In this document: positions 51,993 through 63,941 of the stretch, one piece after another | Position numbering within the stretch: the first letter of the stretch is position 1 | Layout of the letters: each line of letters begins with the position of its first letter | DNA from: Zerene cesonia | Lineage: Eukaryota > Arthropoda > Insecta > Lepidoptera > Pieridae | Assembly (NCBI RefSeq): GCF_012273895.1 | Contig: NW_024045140.1 | Span: 686,261-750,260, forward strand | DNA: 64,000 bases | Reading direction: 5' to 3' | The notes under the pieces: model-generated | The model's input: only the letters and a program-made list of their open reading frames with translations | What the model was told of the DNA's origin: nothing | The model's database searches: none | Translations under genes and position numbers: made by a program

Positions 51993-52067
51993 ATCACGGG
52001 TGGCCGAGAGGCTAGGCGTTGCTACGGTTAGGCAAGATACGCAGGTTCGAATCCTGCCTCGTGATCA
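51993..52067 (+). repeat. tRNA-Ser-like head of a SINE
   Basis: A 75-nt tRNA-like fold: perfect 7-bp acceptor stem (GATCACG/CGTGATC), D-arm TGGCCGAGAGGCTAGGC as in tRNA-Ser, and T-arm GCAGG-TTCGAAT-CCTGC. There is no proper anticodon or long variable arm, and it is flanked by TTTTCTATTCTTTCAAAATT repeats, so it is a SINE rather than a working tRNA. Copies: 33979-34055 (+) and 40087-40160 (-), with decayed ones at 32440-32480 and 41935-41995. Confidence 0.7.
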
Positions 52068-52468
52068 AATTTTTTCTATTCTTTCAAAATTTCTCATTAT
52101 GTATATGTTGTTTTTCTATTTTGTTTCTCGACCCGCCAGTACTCTATTAATGCTTGTCGCCTTTTGCTAACGCTAGTTACTAGTTAGTATTCTGTGCTTT
52201 AGCCCGGGTTGCCTGGAAGAGATCACTTCTGAGTGATAAGGCCGCCCAACAAATTGTACTCTTCCTTTTGTACTTGTTACTAATATATATATATGTATAT
52301 ATTTAAGTATACTGTACAATTATTTGTTAAAGAGTAAAAAATAAATAAATAATATTCTAAAGTTGTTTCTTATGTCTACTACGAGCTCAAAAGCTAGTCT
52401 AACAATTTTTTCTCAGTGAAAGCTTTATTATTAAATCGATTTTAAATAAGAAGAGATTCCATCAATTT

Positions 52469-52807
52469 TGACGTGACAACGTCTTAAATTAGGTTGCGGC
52501 TCGGAGTCACTCATGAAAAAGTGTAACGCCCGGTAACGTTACGATGAGTCACCGAACTATGATCGGTCCGCCGCGCGCGCAGCACTAGAGAATTAGGCGC
52601 ATTGAATCGGCGCGTGCTTGTGTCTCTGTCTCTGTCTTTTTAGTAAACAAAATATATTTTCTATAGTTAAAATTTGTGCAATTCTTATTTTCATTCAATT
52701 CCTTGTTCCTATTGTGCAATTTAATAATATTCATATCAATAAATATTCTACCGAGAAAAAGACGTTGTCACGTAAAATCTTCGCCCGTAAAACTTTACAG
52801 GCAACCA
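52469..52807 (+). mobile_element. LTR-like element, copy 2
   Basis: 339 bp, the second copy of the element at 25357-25699 in opposite orientation, with the same TG...CA ends. It is flanked on both sides by the same ~60-bp sequence (52408-52468 and 52811-52874), far longer than any normal target-site duplication. Confidence 0.55.
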
Positions 52808-53664
52808 TTTTTTTTTCTCAGTGAAAGCTTTATTATTAAATCGATTTTAAATAAGAAGAGATTCCATCAATTTTTATTGACTTATTAGCTTAAAACTTTC
52901 GACTGGGTGATAGTAAAAGCTTATGTTTTTCGTGTCTTATTAAAATTTGTGTCTAATTCTGACGAGTTTTCTGTTAAAAATGGTCATTTTTATTATCAAA
53001 GTATCATATAAATGACCGCCTCCTTGGTACAGTGGTTAACGCGTGAGCGTAGAACCGAGGGGTCCTGGGTTCGATTCCCGTTGGGGACGCACAAAAAAAA
53101 ATGTCTCGGTCTGGCAGGACACAGAAGGCTGATCACCTACTTGTTCCTAAAGAAAATCGATCAGTGAAACGGATGTGCATCATCTGCCCCATACCCCACT
53201 AGGGGACACGGGACTTCACTATTACTATATAAATGGGCATTCTCTGATGGGTTCTACGACACACAAACACTTGTATTATTATTCGTTCCATTATAGAAAT
53301 AACTAGGTGTTGCCCGCAGCTTCGCTCGCGCGGTCTTAATAAATTATACGATACAAACATTTATCCCCTATTTTATCCACTTGAGGGTAGAATTTGTCAA
53401 AATCCTTTCTATAGCGGTTGCCTACGTCATAACATCTATCTGCATGCCAAACCTCAGCCCGATCAGTCCAGTGGTTTGGGCTGTGCGTTGATAGATCGAT
53501 GTCTAAATATTAAAAGAGTTCTAAAATATCGATATGGCATATGGATATGGCATTTCTTTCAAAAATTAAAAGAAATTTATACACCGGCAAATAGACACAT
53601 CTTCTTGCCATTAGCAAAAAAAAGGACTTATGTAGGTTTAATTTTTAGTTTTATAGCATTGAAA

Positions 53665-53862
53665 TCCTACTAATATTGTAAATGCGAAAATTTGTTAGGA
53701 TGTATGTGTGTTTGTTACCTTCACGCAACAACTACTGAACCGATTGCAATGAAATTTGGTACGTAGATAGCTGGACAAGTGGAATAACATATAGGCAACT
53801 TTTCATTCCAATATTCCTACGGAATACGGACTTACGTGGGTGAAACCGCGGGTCGCAGCTAG
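53665..53862 (+). mobile_element. Helitron (Lep1-like)
   Basis: Complete, ends GTCGCAGCTAG before T; inserted in a LINE/SINE flank reading TTTTATAGCATTGAAA. Confidence 0.75.
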
Positions 53863-53958
53863 TATAATAAGCTATATAAATATATAAAGCTATATAAATG
53901 AAGAACTCTGACTTCTTATGTATAAAGGTGATTACAAAGACTGTATATATATATACAA

Positions 53959-54190
53959 CTAGCTTTCCGCCCGCGGTTTCACCCGCGTGGAATTCGGATA
54001 TATCGCTTTCATCTCCTTATTTTAACTCCATTTACCATTTTTCTCGCGATAAGAATTATCCTATGTCCTTTCCCAATTTCAGTTCTACCTTCATACCAAA
54101 TTACAAAAAAAAATGGTTCAGTGGTTTAGGCGTGAAAGCGTAACAGACAGACAGACAGAGCTACTTTCGCATTTATAATATTAGTAGGGA
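53959..54190 (-). mobile_element. Helitron, CTGTCTGTCTGTTACGC subfamily
   Basis: Full-length sister of 45019-45243 and 55255-55576. Confidence 0.7.
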
Positions 54191-55254
54191 TGTGTTGTAA
54201 ATCAAAAAATTCGCATTAGTTTATAGAGTAAATAACTTGTTATTGTAAATGCGAGAAATAAAGGCTTTTTATTCTGTATAGGCTTTATATTCTATATATT
54301 TTATTAGGCTTTTTATTCTTATTTTCTTATTATATTAGGCTTTTTATTCTATATGTCAGCAGTTAATTTCCAAGAGGGTACTCCGTCATATATATTTTAT
54401 TCTATATATTTCATGTTAACATTTTTAAACATCCTATTCGCAATGTCATTTACAATACTTAGTACCTGGATGACTGAGCTTTGCTCGGTTTAACTTCGTG
54501 AAGTTAGATTGTTTAAAAGCGTTTTTTTCCAAGATCGTTTAGGCATTTTTAAGTGAACACGTGCATTAAGAAGACACAAAACAATATAAAAAATTAGTCT
54601 AACCTCAAAGCAAACACTCATTGACTTCGTTACTTAACAACGCCATCTGCTGGAACTTTAATTATTCGCCAAAAAATAGTATTAGTATTACTATTCGCCA
54701 ATAGATGTCAGGAAGAAAAAATAGTATTAGTATTATTATTCGCCACTAGATGTCAGGAAGAGTCGCTAAGTTTAAGTCGATAAAACACGAATATGACATT
54801 TTCTAAAAAAAAATCCTAGCTAGATCGATTTATCGCCCCCGAAACCCCCTATATACTAAAATCGTTGGAGCCGATTCCGAGATGATATTCCAATTTTTAT
54901 ATATATATATAAATTGGAATAGCAAAAATAATTATATATATATAATTATAATTGTATATATATATACAGTGCCCGCCACTTGAATAGCCTCACCCTATTT
55001 TTTATGAGTATTATATTTACACGTGATAATTTGTATTAATAAATATCAAATATAAGTTGTACGCCGTGACGTTTATCGAACGACACATAAACAAGTCGGA
55101 ATTTGTCTAAGCGCTGTTTGTCTGTCTTTGTTGGAAACAAAAGAACTAATGCGTGCCGTCCACATGAATAGCCTCAGTTTAATATAATCGTTCAACCCGT
55201 TCATTCAAGTTTCGCTTTTAAATATATTTTATTAAGATTAGATAATACAGACAA

Positions 55255-55576
55255 TCCCTACTAATATTATAAATGCGAAAGTAACTCTGTCTGTCTGTCT
55301 GTCTGTTACGCTTTCACGCCTAAACCACTGAACCGATTTTGATAAAATTTGGTATGAAGATATAATTTTACTTGGGAAAAGACATAGGATACTTTTTATC
55401 GTAAAAAAAGGGTAGAAAGGGTTGAAAGAGGGGATGGAAGTTTGTATGAAAGTTCGTTATTATCAAACCGATTTTGATGAAACTTGGTTAACTTTTTAAT
55501 GCAAAGAAAATACTCCTTACCATATCGCGCGATATAAGCGAATACTACGCGGGCGAAGCCGCGGGCGAAAATCTAG
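55255..55576 (+). mobile_element. Helitron nested in the Tc1 element
   Basis: 322 bp, TCCCTACTAATATTATAAAT to CTAG before T. It interrupts the Tc1 5' region, so it inserted after the Tc1. Confidence 0.8.
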
Positions 55577-55689
55577 TATTCTATAAAGACAATATTCTAT
55601 ATAGACAATATTCAATTGTGTACCAGCAGTTACGTGATAAAAAAAAAGTTATTGTAACTATGGGATGTGGTTAAAAACTTGCGAGTTTA

Positions 55690-56651
55690 GAAATTAAAAA
55701 AGTGAATTTTTATTTAACTCAAAATTTATCTCATCAGGAGATAGCTAAAAAATTGGTCGCAGGCCAAAGGTAATTAATAATTATGCAGAAAATTAGGAAA
55801 ACTATGGCCACCGGTATAAAGGACGCACAAAATTTGCAACTTAGGATCGTGAACGTCGTCTTATTTTACGCTCTGCTTCAAATTCCAGTCAGACCGCCAG
55901 GCAAATAGCTAGTAAAATAAATACTAGGGCATCTCTTTCTACAGTTCGACAGATTATTAGAACCTTACCTTAATTCAAAAGAAAAACAATTATGAGCAAA
56001 CCTCCTTTGAAAAAACATCATGTGGCGGCTCGACTGTCATTTGCTAAAAAGTACATGTGCTGGAAAACTAAGTGGAAAAATGTGATGTTTAGTGACGAGA
56101 AAAAGTTTAATTAGGTGGACCAGATGGAATTAAATATTATTTTCACGACCTAAAGAAAGAACCAAGAGTACTATCATGTCATCACTCAACTGTCGGCTCG
56201 GTGATGGCTTGGGGGGCAATTTCTTATTATGGTACTGTTGATTTAATTGTGCTAGACGGAAGACAAAATGCTGAAAAGTATTTAAATTTATTAAAACAAA
56301 CAAAAAACAAGATCAAAAAAGTAATGGGTAGAAAAAAAACATTTTGAGCATGATAATGCTCCCACACACACGTCAGCCATAGTTAGAGAAGTGGTTTGAA
56401 GAAAACCAGACCGAAGTTCTAGATTGGCCATCCTTGTCCCCTGATCTCAACATCATAGAAAATGCCTGGGGTTGGTTGTCTCGGCAAGTTTATAACGACG
56501 GAAAACAGTATGGTAATAAAGAAGAACTGATACAAGCTATTTACACTGCAAGGAATTCTGTAGACATTAATTACATACATTCTTTATATAAATCGCTACC
56601 TAATCGTATTTACGAACTAATAAGGTCTAATGGAAAATATACCAAATACTA
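55690..56651 (+). pseudogene. Tc1-like transposase, frameshifted
   Basis: Recognisable blocks in several frames: an N-terminal helix-turn-helix (HQEIAKKLV), FSDEKKFN with the first catalytic Asp, a GSVMAWGAISYYG block, HDNAPTHTS with the second Asp, and SPDLNIIENAWGWL with the catalytic Glu. At least three frame breaks lie between them, near 56114, 56335 and 56380. The last block is open from 56434 to the stop at 56652. It is a dead copy; DD34E chemistry is inferred from the motifs. Confidence 0.85.
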
Positions 56652-58856
56652 AACTAACGAGTTTTAATAATTAAACAATATCTTTTTGCATGTGAGGCTA
56701 TTCAAGTGGAAGGGGCAATTATTTGTTTGACGTTGTTTCTTAAAACTTTGATTAGATAATAATAAAAATTTTATTTCCTATTATAAGACTTCCTGTTTTA
56801 TTTAATATACGATGCTTGATGTATATCTCCTTTTTATATTACTATGTGAAATATTAATTTTGACGATGAGGCTATTCATGTGGCGGGCACTGTATATATA
56901 TATATACAAGAATTGTTTAAAGATATAAGATATATGTATTCCCTCCGTATTCTTAACCTTCAGCCCTTGATCACTCATGTCACGTAAGACATACCTAGTT
57001 CGTTAGTGCGTTTACTTGCGTTTGACATTCTTTTGCCGCCAAAATCACGATGTGAAAGCAAAAAATATGAATCACAGACTATATAAATTCGGTGGCGTGT
57101 GGTGATGTTAGCAGGGTTAAGTTTATCTGGGTTGACTTAGTAATATCAAAGGTATTCTGGTAATGTTTATTTAAATTTGTTTTTTTGAAGTGAAACTTCT
57201 TTAGAAACGTTGTGATTTCAAAGCCGATGCAACGGAAAAACGACAGGTAAGAGAGACACAAATACAAACATGTGTAGAATCAAGCCGGCAAAGAATGAGA
57301 CAGAAATATTTTATATTTTATATATATTCATTTCATTCTTTTGTCGATTTACTGAAGTTTCACTTCTATCGTGTGTGAATCACACACACTTTTTTTATTA
57401 TATCGTGGTTTATAAAAGTGAAGTCCCGTGTCCCCTAGTGGGGTATGGGGCAGATGATATGCATCTTTCACTGATCGTTTTTATGGACATGTAGGTGGAC
57501 AGTCTTGTGTGTCGTGGTAGACCGAGATAGTTTTTTGTGTGTACCCACCGGGAATCGAACCCAGGACTCGTCGGTTTTAAGCTTACGCGTTAACTAGTGT
57601 ACCGATCAGGCGGTGAATTTGGTATCTATGTAATATAAAAACTAAGCATATATTAATTGAAAGCGAAATCTATTTCCATACCGAATTTCAGTAAATTCTA
57701 AATGCGTATTTTACTTTTAAGAGAAACAAACATCCATAATTCTATCAATTGATAAAGTTACATAATCATATAATACTAGCTGCACCCGGCAAACGCTGTT
57801 CTGCCTTACTCTTACCATTCAGGGGTATGAAAAATAGATGTTGGCCGATTCTCATAGATACCGGATAAGCACAAAAAATTTCATCAAAATCGGTCAAGCC
57901 GTTTCGGAGGAGTATGGCAACGAAAACTGTGACACGAGAATTTTATATATAAGAAAGATGTATCAAAATTAAAACTAGTGACGTAATTATTTGACGTAAA
58001 TTTACTATAGTTATGTCACAATAATATTTATTTGTTAAATCTACGTATCCTATGTATAAGTTATAATATACAGGCGTGAGATGACCATATTAAATAAATA
58101 AAAATACATATAAACTTCAACTTTTTTAATGTCATAAGGAAGAATGTTTCTAATTCTAAAGCTATTAATGTTCCTGTTTCAAACATTCGCGATTACTAGG
58201 GTTTAATCTCAAATAACAATGCTTTCTAATAATTTTTTGGATATTACCCATAAGGCTTGGATACTAAGTGAATAAAACTAAGTTTACCCTTGAGAATTAC
58301 CCATAATATTAATATAAATTAAATTATTTGACATAACGTTATTTCGTGATCAAAAAATTTTTAAATTTATTTTAATTTAGTTTTAATGCTATATTTCCAT
58401 ACAATCCGACTTTAGTTTTAATTTCCTTTCAGTAAAGGTTCACAGCTTAAAAATCTTTATGAATGCTAAAAATCTAACAAAGGAGGTTAATAAAAAACGA
58501 GTTTAACTCTGCATGGTTTATTCTATACACATATAAATAAAGTAAAGCTATATTTGCAAACATTCACACAATCGAAACAACTAACGGGCATTTAAATTAA
58601 TATTATTAACGTTTCTAATCCATTTGCGTTGCCAGGTTTTTTATTTGTTGAGATCTGTCACCGTGTTTGACTTTGACAGATAAAAAGGCGGGAATTGCAT
58701 CTGTACACTTCTACTACAAATTAGATGTATTTATAACAAACTTAGCAATAAAATAATTACTAAATTGTAAAATAGACATGTACATACGTAGTTTGACTGA
58801 AGTATTACCGATTTACCATAGATTATTTAATTTTATCTGTCAAGTTTTGGCGGAAT

Positions 58857-60187
58857 TTAATATCCGCATGGTAGTGGGCACGGGCAAGGTATCGGGCATG
58901 GTGGGGGCTCGCATGGGCATGGAGCCGGTTCGTAGCATGGGGTCGGTTCGTAGCATGGAGGTGGGGGTGGGGGCGGGCAGGGGTTGCAGGGGTCGCACGG
59001 GTTGCACGGGTTGCAGGGGTCACACGGGTTGTACAGATTGTATCCACCATTAGCGCCTCCATTGAAGTTATAACCGCCGGAACCGGATCCTGAACTACTG
59101 CCAGAACCGCTGGACCCGCCGGACCCTGAACCGCCGGAACCGCCATTACCGCCTCCAATTAAGGAAGTTCTGAAGATGATGGTGGGTGGCTGGATCGTTG
59201 ACGGCGCTGGAGGGCGGACGACTATTGGTGAAGGCGTTATTGGTGGCAGAGCTGGCTGGCGGATGGTGATGGGCGGTGGTTGAATTGGGGCTGGACGTGG
59301 TGGTCTGACCACGATAGTCGGTGGCTGTATCGGAGCCAAGGGCTTGGGCCTGACGCAAATGGATGGTGGTTTTATCGGCGCGAGGCATGGTGGTCTAACA
59401 ACGATTGGTGGTGGAGTAATCGGCCGCAACTGTGGTGGTTGAACCGTTATCGCTGGTGGGGTGATGGGTTTCAAAGGCTGTGGTCGTACGAGGATCGGTG
59501 GTGGTGTCACCACTAGGTCGGGTGATGGGCGCACGTAGAACGTACCACCAGGTACGGGGACCACTTGGAAGCCCAAGCTGCGGAGCCTGTCGGATATACC
59601 ATTTTGCCTCACGTCTACCTTCACTGGGCCGTCACCGCATGGCGCTGAAAGTAAGCAGTCTGAATTTGAAAGAAGAAAGAAAAAATGTTTATTCAACACC
59701 ACATAATGTTAACGAAGTTATAATAAATATGTGGACTTATCACTAATTGGTGTGAAGCTAAAAAGGGTAACTACTCAGCGTGTGCTACACGTAATGCGCA
59801 GCGCTGATTTTCAGTAGCCCCTTGTTGGAGTGCCAGTCAGAAGAAATAAACATACATACATACATACATATAAACATACATACATACTTATTTTAAATGT
59901 AAATTGGTATTTATTCTAAATATTTTACATGTTTAAAGGAAATAATTAAAAAATATAATATATAATATTTCTTATGAAATTTCAAAGAAATATGGTTGGA
60001 TGTACCTTAATCATGATATCTTATCTTTTATAACATTGTTGTCTATACATACCAAAATTTATAATAATAAAATTCCTGCATGTATGTGTGTCTATATTCG
60101 TGATCTTTCCATACCTATGTGTGTATTTGTTTCTGAATGGGCGTCTATTATATTATGTGCGCATGAATCAGTGTCTGCATTATATCC

Positions 60188-60258
<71 letters not shown>

Positions 60259-61743
60259 TGGGTGTGTGTGTGTATGTGTGTGTGTGTGTGGGTGTGGGTG
60301 TGGGTGTGTGTGTGTGTGTGTGTGTGATGTTTCCGATTTACATCCGAGGCAAAACCTATGCTTATGTATATACATACATCTACCATGAAGATTGGCTGTA
60401 TTTTCTGAAATTCCTTCCAGTTACTTACTTGGTTGAACCCCACATGGTGGGATCGGCTCCGGGCATGGTGGGATCGGCTCGGGGCAAGGTGGGATCGGTT
60501 CTGGGCACGGAGGAATCGGCTCCGGGCATGGCGGGATCGGTTCAGGGCAGGGTGGGGGAGGGAGGAAGCAGGGAGGTAGGGACTGACATAGCTGTGGTGC
60601 TGGCGCGGCTAGGGTGGATGCGATTAAACCTGGAAAATTTTAAGATTTATTACTGTTTACGTAGTCGAGCCTTCCTTGTGATATATTATATAAAGAAAAT
60701 CCTGGTTGTTCCATCTGTACGGAGATTGAATCAAAAACCAAGGCCATAATCAAGTTGAAATTACTTCAAGTTCGACATAAAACTACTCTTAGTTCTTATG
60801 TGATAAGTTATTATAAAACATCCATGAACCTTCGACGTTATAACAATTTCTAAGTGAGAACCTAAGTCTGCTAACAAAATGCTTTAATTGCCTCAATTGT
60901 TTTGTGTCAGAATGTCTGTCAGAATGTCTGTCAGAATGTCTGTCAGAATGTACGTCAGAATGTCTGTCAGAATGTCTGTCAGAATGTCTGTCAGAATGAA
61001 TGTCAGAATGAATGTCAGAATGTCTGTCAGAATGAATGTCAGAATGTCTGTCAGAATGAATGTCAGAATGTCTGTCAGAATGTATGACAGATCCGGTAAT
61101 ATGCTAAATATAGGTCAATGGTTTTCCACTGCAACAACCGAACCACAACTATACTTATGTATATTTTCGTTGGAAACAGAGAATCGTCTCATCGACACAC
61201 CATTGGAATTCATGTGCGATACTGTTATATGACGTGGTGGCTCAGTGGTGAGGACTGTAGACGTGTAAGGTTATTAACAGTTATGAAAACCTGATGATAC
61301 TAATAAGAAGATAAACACATGATTTTATTGTTTTATCACCAACTTAATAAGTATACAAATTTTGTATTAAATCTGTCCGTTTGAAGTGGGTCAAAATCTA
61401 GTCTACAGGTGTATATACTGGTCGTATGGTCTACATGATTTCAGGATCAGAGACGTAAGCTCTACACATGAAATTACGCCTCTGCAAATGTCCATGGGCG
61501 GTAGTAGCGCTTACCATCAGGCGACCAGCTCTGCCAGCTATGACAGAAAAATAAACTGCATGGTCTCTTGCCGGCTCTTCTCTGTAGAAACTGCTTTCCG
61601 AACCGGGGGTAAATGTTAAAACTGTGTTATCATAAATATGCTTCTAGAAGAAGTCTAATTGAATAAATAAACAAGTGTTTCAGTGTGGATTTAATGTTTA
61701 TAATAGACTCACCTAATATACCTAAAGCCGTTAGTCGCCCCAT
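58857..61743 (-). CDS. Gene C: secreted proline/cysteine-rich protein, paralogue of B
   Basis: Three exons: 61743-61713 (31 nt), 60629-60429 (201 nt), 59659-58857 (803 nt); 1,035 nt, 344 residues. The donors are TTAG|GTGAGT and CCAA|GTAAGT, the acceptors TTTTCCAG and CAAATTCAG; both introns are phase 1. An AG 15 nt later is an in-frame alternative acceptor. Signal peptide MGRLTALGILGLIASTLA. Residues 38-72 are five perfect CPEPIPP repeats. Residues 79-128 are a non-repetitive segment with CGDGPVKVDVRQNGISDRL. Residues 129-243 are eight 15-residue units like those of gene B. A Gly/Ser linker follows, then NPCDPCNPC repeats and a CYEP/PCPC tail ending CGY. Same strand and plan as gene B, so a tandem duplicate; starts 1.2 kb from, and divergent to, gene G. 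Extracellular structural role inferred. Confidence 0.87.
59163..59507 (-). repeat. 15-residue repeat array in gene C (8 units)
   Basis: Units such as TPPPIVVRPPCLAPI and QPPTIVVRPPRPAPI, all exactly 15 residues (45 nt), in one exon. Aligned from the first Pro they match the gene B unit at P3, I4, V6, R/K7, P8 and P13. Confidence 0.88.
60189..60326. repeat. (GT)n microsatellite in intron 2 of gene C
   Basis: About 138 bp of nearly pure GT with a few GGGT variants, 103 bp from the end of exon 2. Reading frames across it (Cys-Val or His-Thr runs) are not genes. Confidence 0.95.
60905..61084 (+). repeat. 12-bp minisatellite in intron 1 of gene C
   Basis: About 15 tandem copies of TGTCAGAATGTC, with variants AATGAATG and AATGTACG. 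Since 12 is a multiple of three, it gives open frames with no other coding sign. Confidence 0.95.
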
Positions 61744-61779
61744 TTCCAAAGACCTACTGCTAGCAATGAACATTCTCAA

Positions 61780-61787
61780 TATATATA
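61780..61787 (-). promoter_or_regulatory. TATA box of gene C
   Basis: TATATATA on the minus strand, starting 44 nt before the start codon at 61743. Confidence 0.65.
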
Positions 61788-62892
61788 CTGAAATTATTGT
61801 TTTTATTATATTCTATGCCAATTATTATCACAAAGGATACATGGAGCGTTTTTATACATTTAAATTGGCGTTCATAATATCCACGAGTATTGGTTCAGTG
61901 GTTGGGGGTTCAATTTAAGAAGGTTCGAGAACAGAATATGTAAATGCAGCATCACTGTATGGTATAAAATAAAATCTCTTTCTTTGTCCCTATGTATGCC
62001 TAAATCTTTAAAACTACGCAACGGATTTTGATGGAGTTTTTCAATAGATAGAGTGATTCAAGAGAAAGGTTTATATGTATAATAACATCTATTAAATTTC
62101 TCCGAATGTAACGCGTCAAAGCTTTCGACTGGGTGATCCAGTTTTGATGATTCTTTGCGTTATTGAAAGTTGGTGTCTACCAACTGGTCCTATTTAAATT
62201 TGTTCTAGTTCTGACAATTTGAAAGCGGATTAAATTTTTGTTAAAATTATCCTGTAGGAAAAATTTTCATTGCTATCGAATCAGTAGTTTTTGCGTGAAA
62301 GAGTAACAAACATACACATACATACATCGTCACAAACTTTCGCATTTATAATATTAAGCAGAATAGAACTGTCGCTGTTGATCATACCAGCTCTTGGAGA
62401 CATAAAATAAACCACTAAGGAACCTGGGAGAGGTACTCCAGAATCTATAATGCAACTAAATGAGAACTATCTCCTATCAAACACAACCTCACGTTGATCG
62501 ATTGAGAACCCATGAAGTTATCGAGTAATAAAACTAAAAACAACAAACAAATTGAGAACCTCTATTTTTGGGAACATTGTTTGAAAAAGCTTTTGTATAA
62601 GGACTCCTGGATGCCCGCTTCCTTCTCCTCACCCTTCCCGGTCCATTCCTTCTCATCATCAATACTTTACCTATATAAAAGCGGGCAGCGCATTCGCAGA
62701 GGCACTACCTCTGCTCTGTCCATAGACGGCGGTGATCGCTTACCATCAGGCGAACCACCAGCTCAGTTGTTCGCTACCACATTAAAAAAAAATAATAAAA
62801 TTATTTTTTTCAACTTAACTCTAACTTGAAAGTACAGTTAACTTACTCTATACTTGATGAAGCATGTAATAAACTATATACTAATCGGTTTT

Positions 62893-62901
62893 ATATAAAA
62901 G
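62893..62901 (+). promoter_or_regulatory. TATA box of gene G
   Basis: TATATAAAA, starting 41 nt before the ATG at 62934. Confidence 0.65.
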
Positions 62902-62933
62902 ACACTTACATCTCACTAAGTTATTCGTCGACA

Positions 62934-62961
62934 TGGGCATTTACGGATTGGTGTTTTTAGG
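62934..62961 (+). CDS. Gene G: first exon of another small-exon secreted gene (partial)
   Basis: ATG, then MGIYGLVFL and one extra base before G|GTGAGT: a 28-nt, phase-1 first exon, the same size and phase as in gene A, with a TATA box at matching distance. The hydrophobic peptide fits the start of a signal peptide. The second exon was not found up to the window end (62962-64000 is largely LINE tail, SINE fragments and Helitrons), so the gene continues outside. Identity rests on promoter and exon layout, not on the mature protein. Confidence 0.55.
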
Positions 62962-63771
62962 TGAGTTAAGTTTTATTGAATAACTAGTTGTAGCCCGTAG
63001 CTTCGCTTGGTAAAATCGTGGAACAAACCTTCATCCCCTATTTTATCCCCTTGGGATTAAAATCAAACTCAAAAATTTATTCAATCAACTAGAATTCTTA
63101 TAGAAGCACTTTTGAATCGTCATATTACACAGTTATAACATTTACCGCCGGTTCGGAAGGCAGTTTCAACAAAGAAGAGACGGCAAAATCTCTGTAGTTG
63201 CTCATTTCAAATAATATAAATTTTACATTTTAATTCTACATAGCATGTACATGACAATGATGCCAATGAACTGACCTGTGGTTCTTAAGCGACAACATTC
63301 CATGGACTGTCAACTTCCATATATTTATTAATGCTATAGTAGGCTAAATTTAAAATACCACAGGACTCATTATTTAGTTCTTCATGAAGCTGAATATTAA
63401 ATTTGCGCCAAAGCATGGAGTGGGGTATGGGGCAGACATATTTAACATGCGTGTATCCCATACCCCACGAGAACTTACTTGGTAACTCAGGAAAGATAAT
63501 AATAATAAAACTTCATAACATGTAATGCATCTGCCCCATACCCCATTTGGGAAAGACCTTAGTCCCCATAGAATAAGAGTTAGCCATGCAGCACATTTCG
63601 TAACTTAGAACTTGGTGTACTTAACGGATAACTTGCGGTTTCAACTTAACTCTGTTTATTGGTTAACTTTGAGTGAACCACAGTTATTTCTGACTTCGCA
63701 AATGTAATAAAGGCAAAATTAAACGCATGTTATGGTCAAAATACTGAACCGTTAGTGATGAGATTTATATT

Positions 63772-63941
63772 GCGTCTGTATCCCGTAAGAATATCGGGAT
63801 AAAAAGTTGCCTATATGTTATTCCAGTTGTCCAGCTGTCTACGCAACAAATTTTATAGCAATCGGTTCAGTGGCTTTTGCGTGAAAGAGTAATAAACACA
63901 CACACATCCTAACAAACTTTCGCATTTATAATATTAGTAGG
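63772..63941 (-). mobile_element. Helitron (Lep1-like), 3' hairpin missing
   Basis: 5' end and body present (GCATTTATAATATTAGTAGG); the CTAG hairpin end is lost. Another Helitron in the same orientation begins at about 63952 and runs out of the window. Confidence 0.65.

Larger units (their letters stand above)
54967..56892 (+). mobile_element. Tc1-like transposon with IR/DR ends, inactive
   Basis: The outer terminal repeats begin CAGTGCCCGCCAC and match at 25 of 26 positions, and the element is flanked by TA. Inner copies of the same motif lie at about 55154-55176 and 56691-56715, giving the IR/DR layout of some Tc1 families. Without the nested Helitron (55255-55576) the element is about 1.6 kb, normal for the family. 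Confidence 0.88.
50471..58856. other. Transposon-rich spacer between genes B and C
   Basis: Besides the listed elements it holds SINE3 (50626-50820), a LINE tail (50938-51030), a (TA)n (51690-51716), a LINE-like tail (52205-52350) and the foldback-family arm at 54465-54900. 56940-57400 and 58000-58850 are mostly AT-rich and not recognisably repetitive; no gene was supported there. Confidence 0.6.

Noticed and set aside
51993..52067. Functional tRNA gene
   Set aside because: Although acceptor, D and T arms fold, there is no anticodon arm, and several copies sit in the same repeat context, so it is a SINE head.
60000..60749. 249-codon open frame with Cys-Val runs, and the opposite-strand His-Thr frames
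   Set aside because: Created by the GT microsatellite; its end overlaps exon 2 of gene C on the other strand.
60888..61232. Open frames with MSVR or CQNV repeats
   Set aside because: A 12-bp minisatellite keeps any frame open; no start context, signal or splice support, and it lies within intron 1 of gene C.
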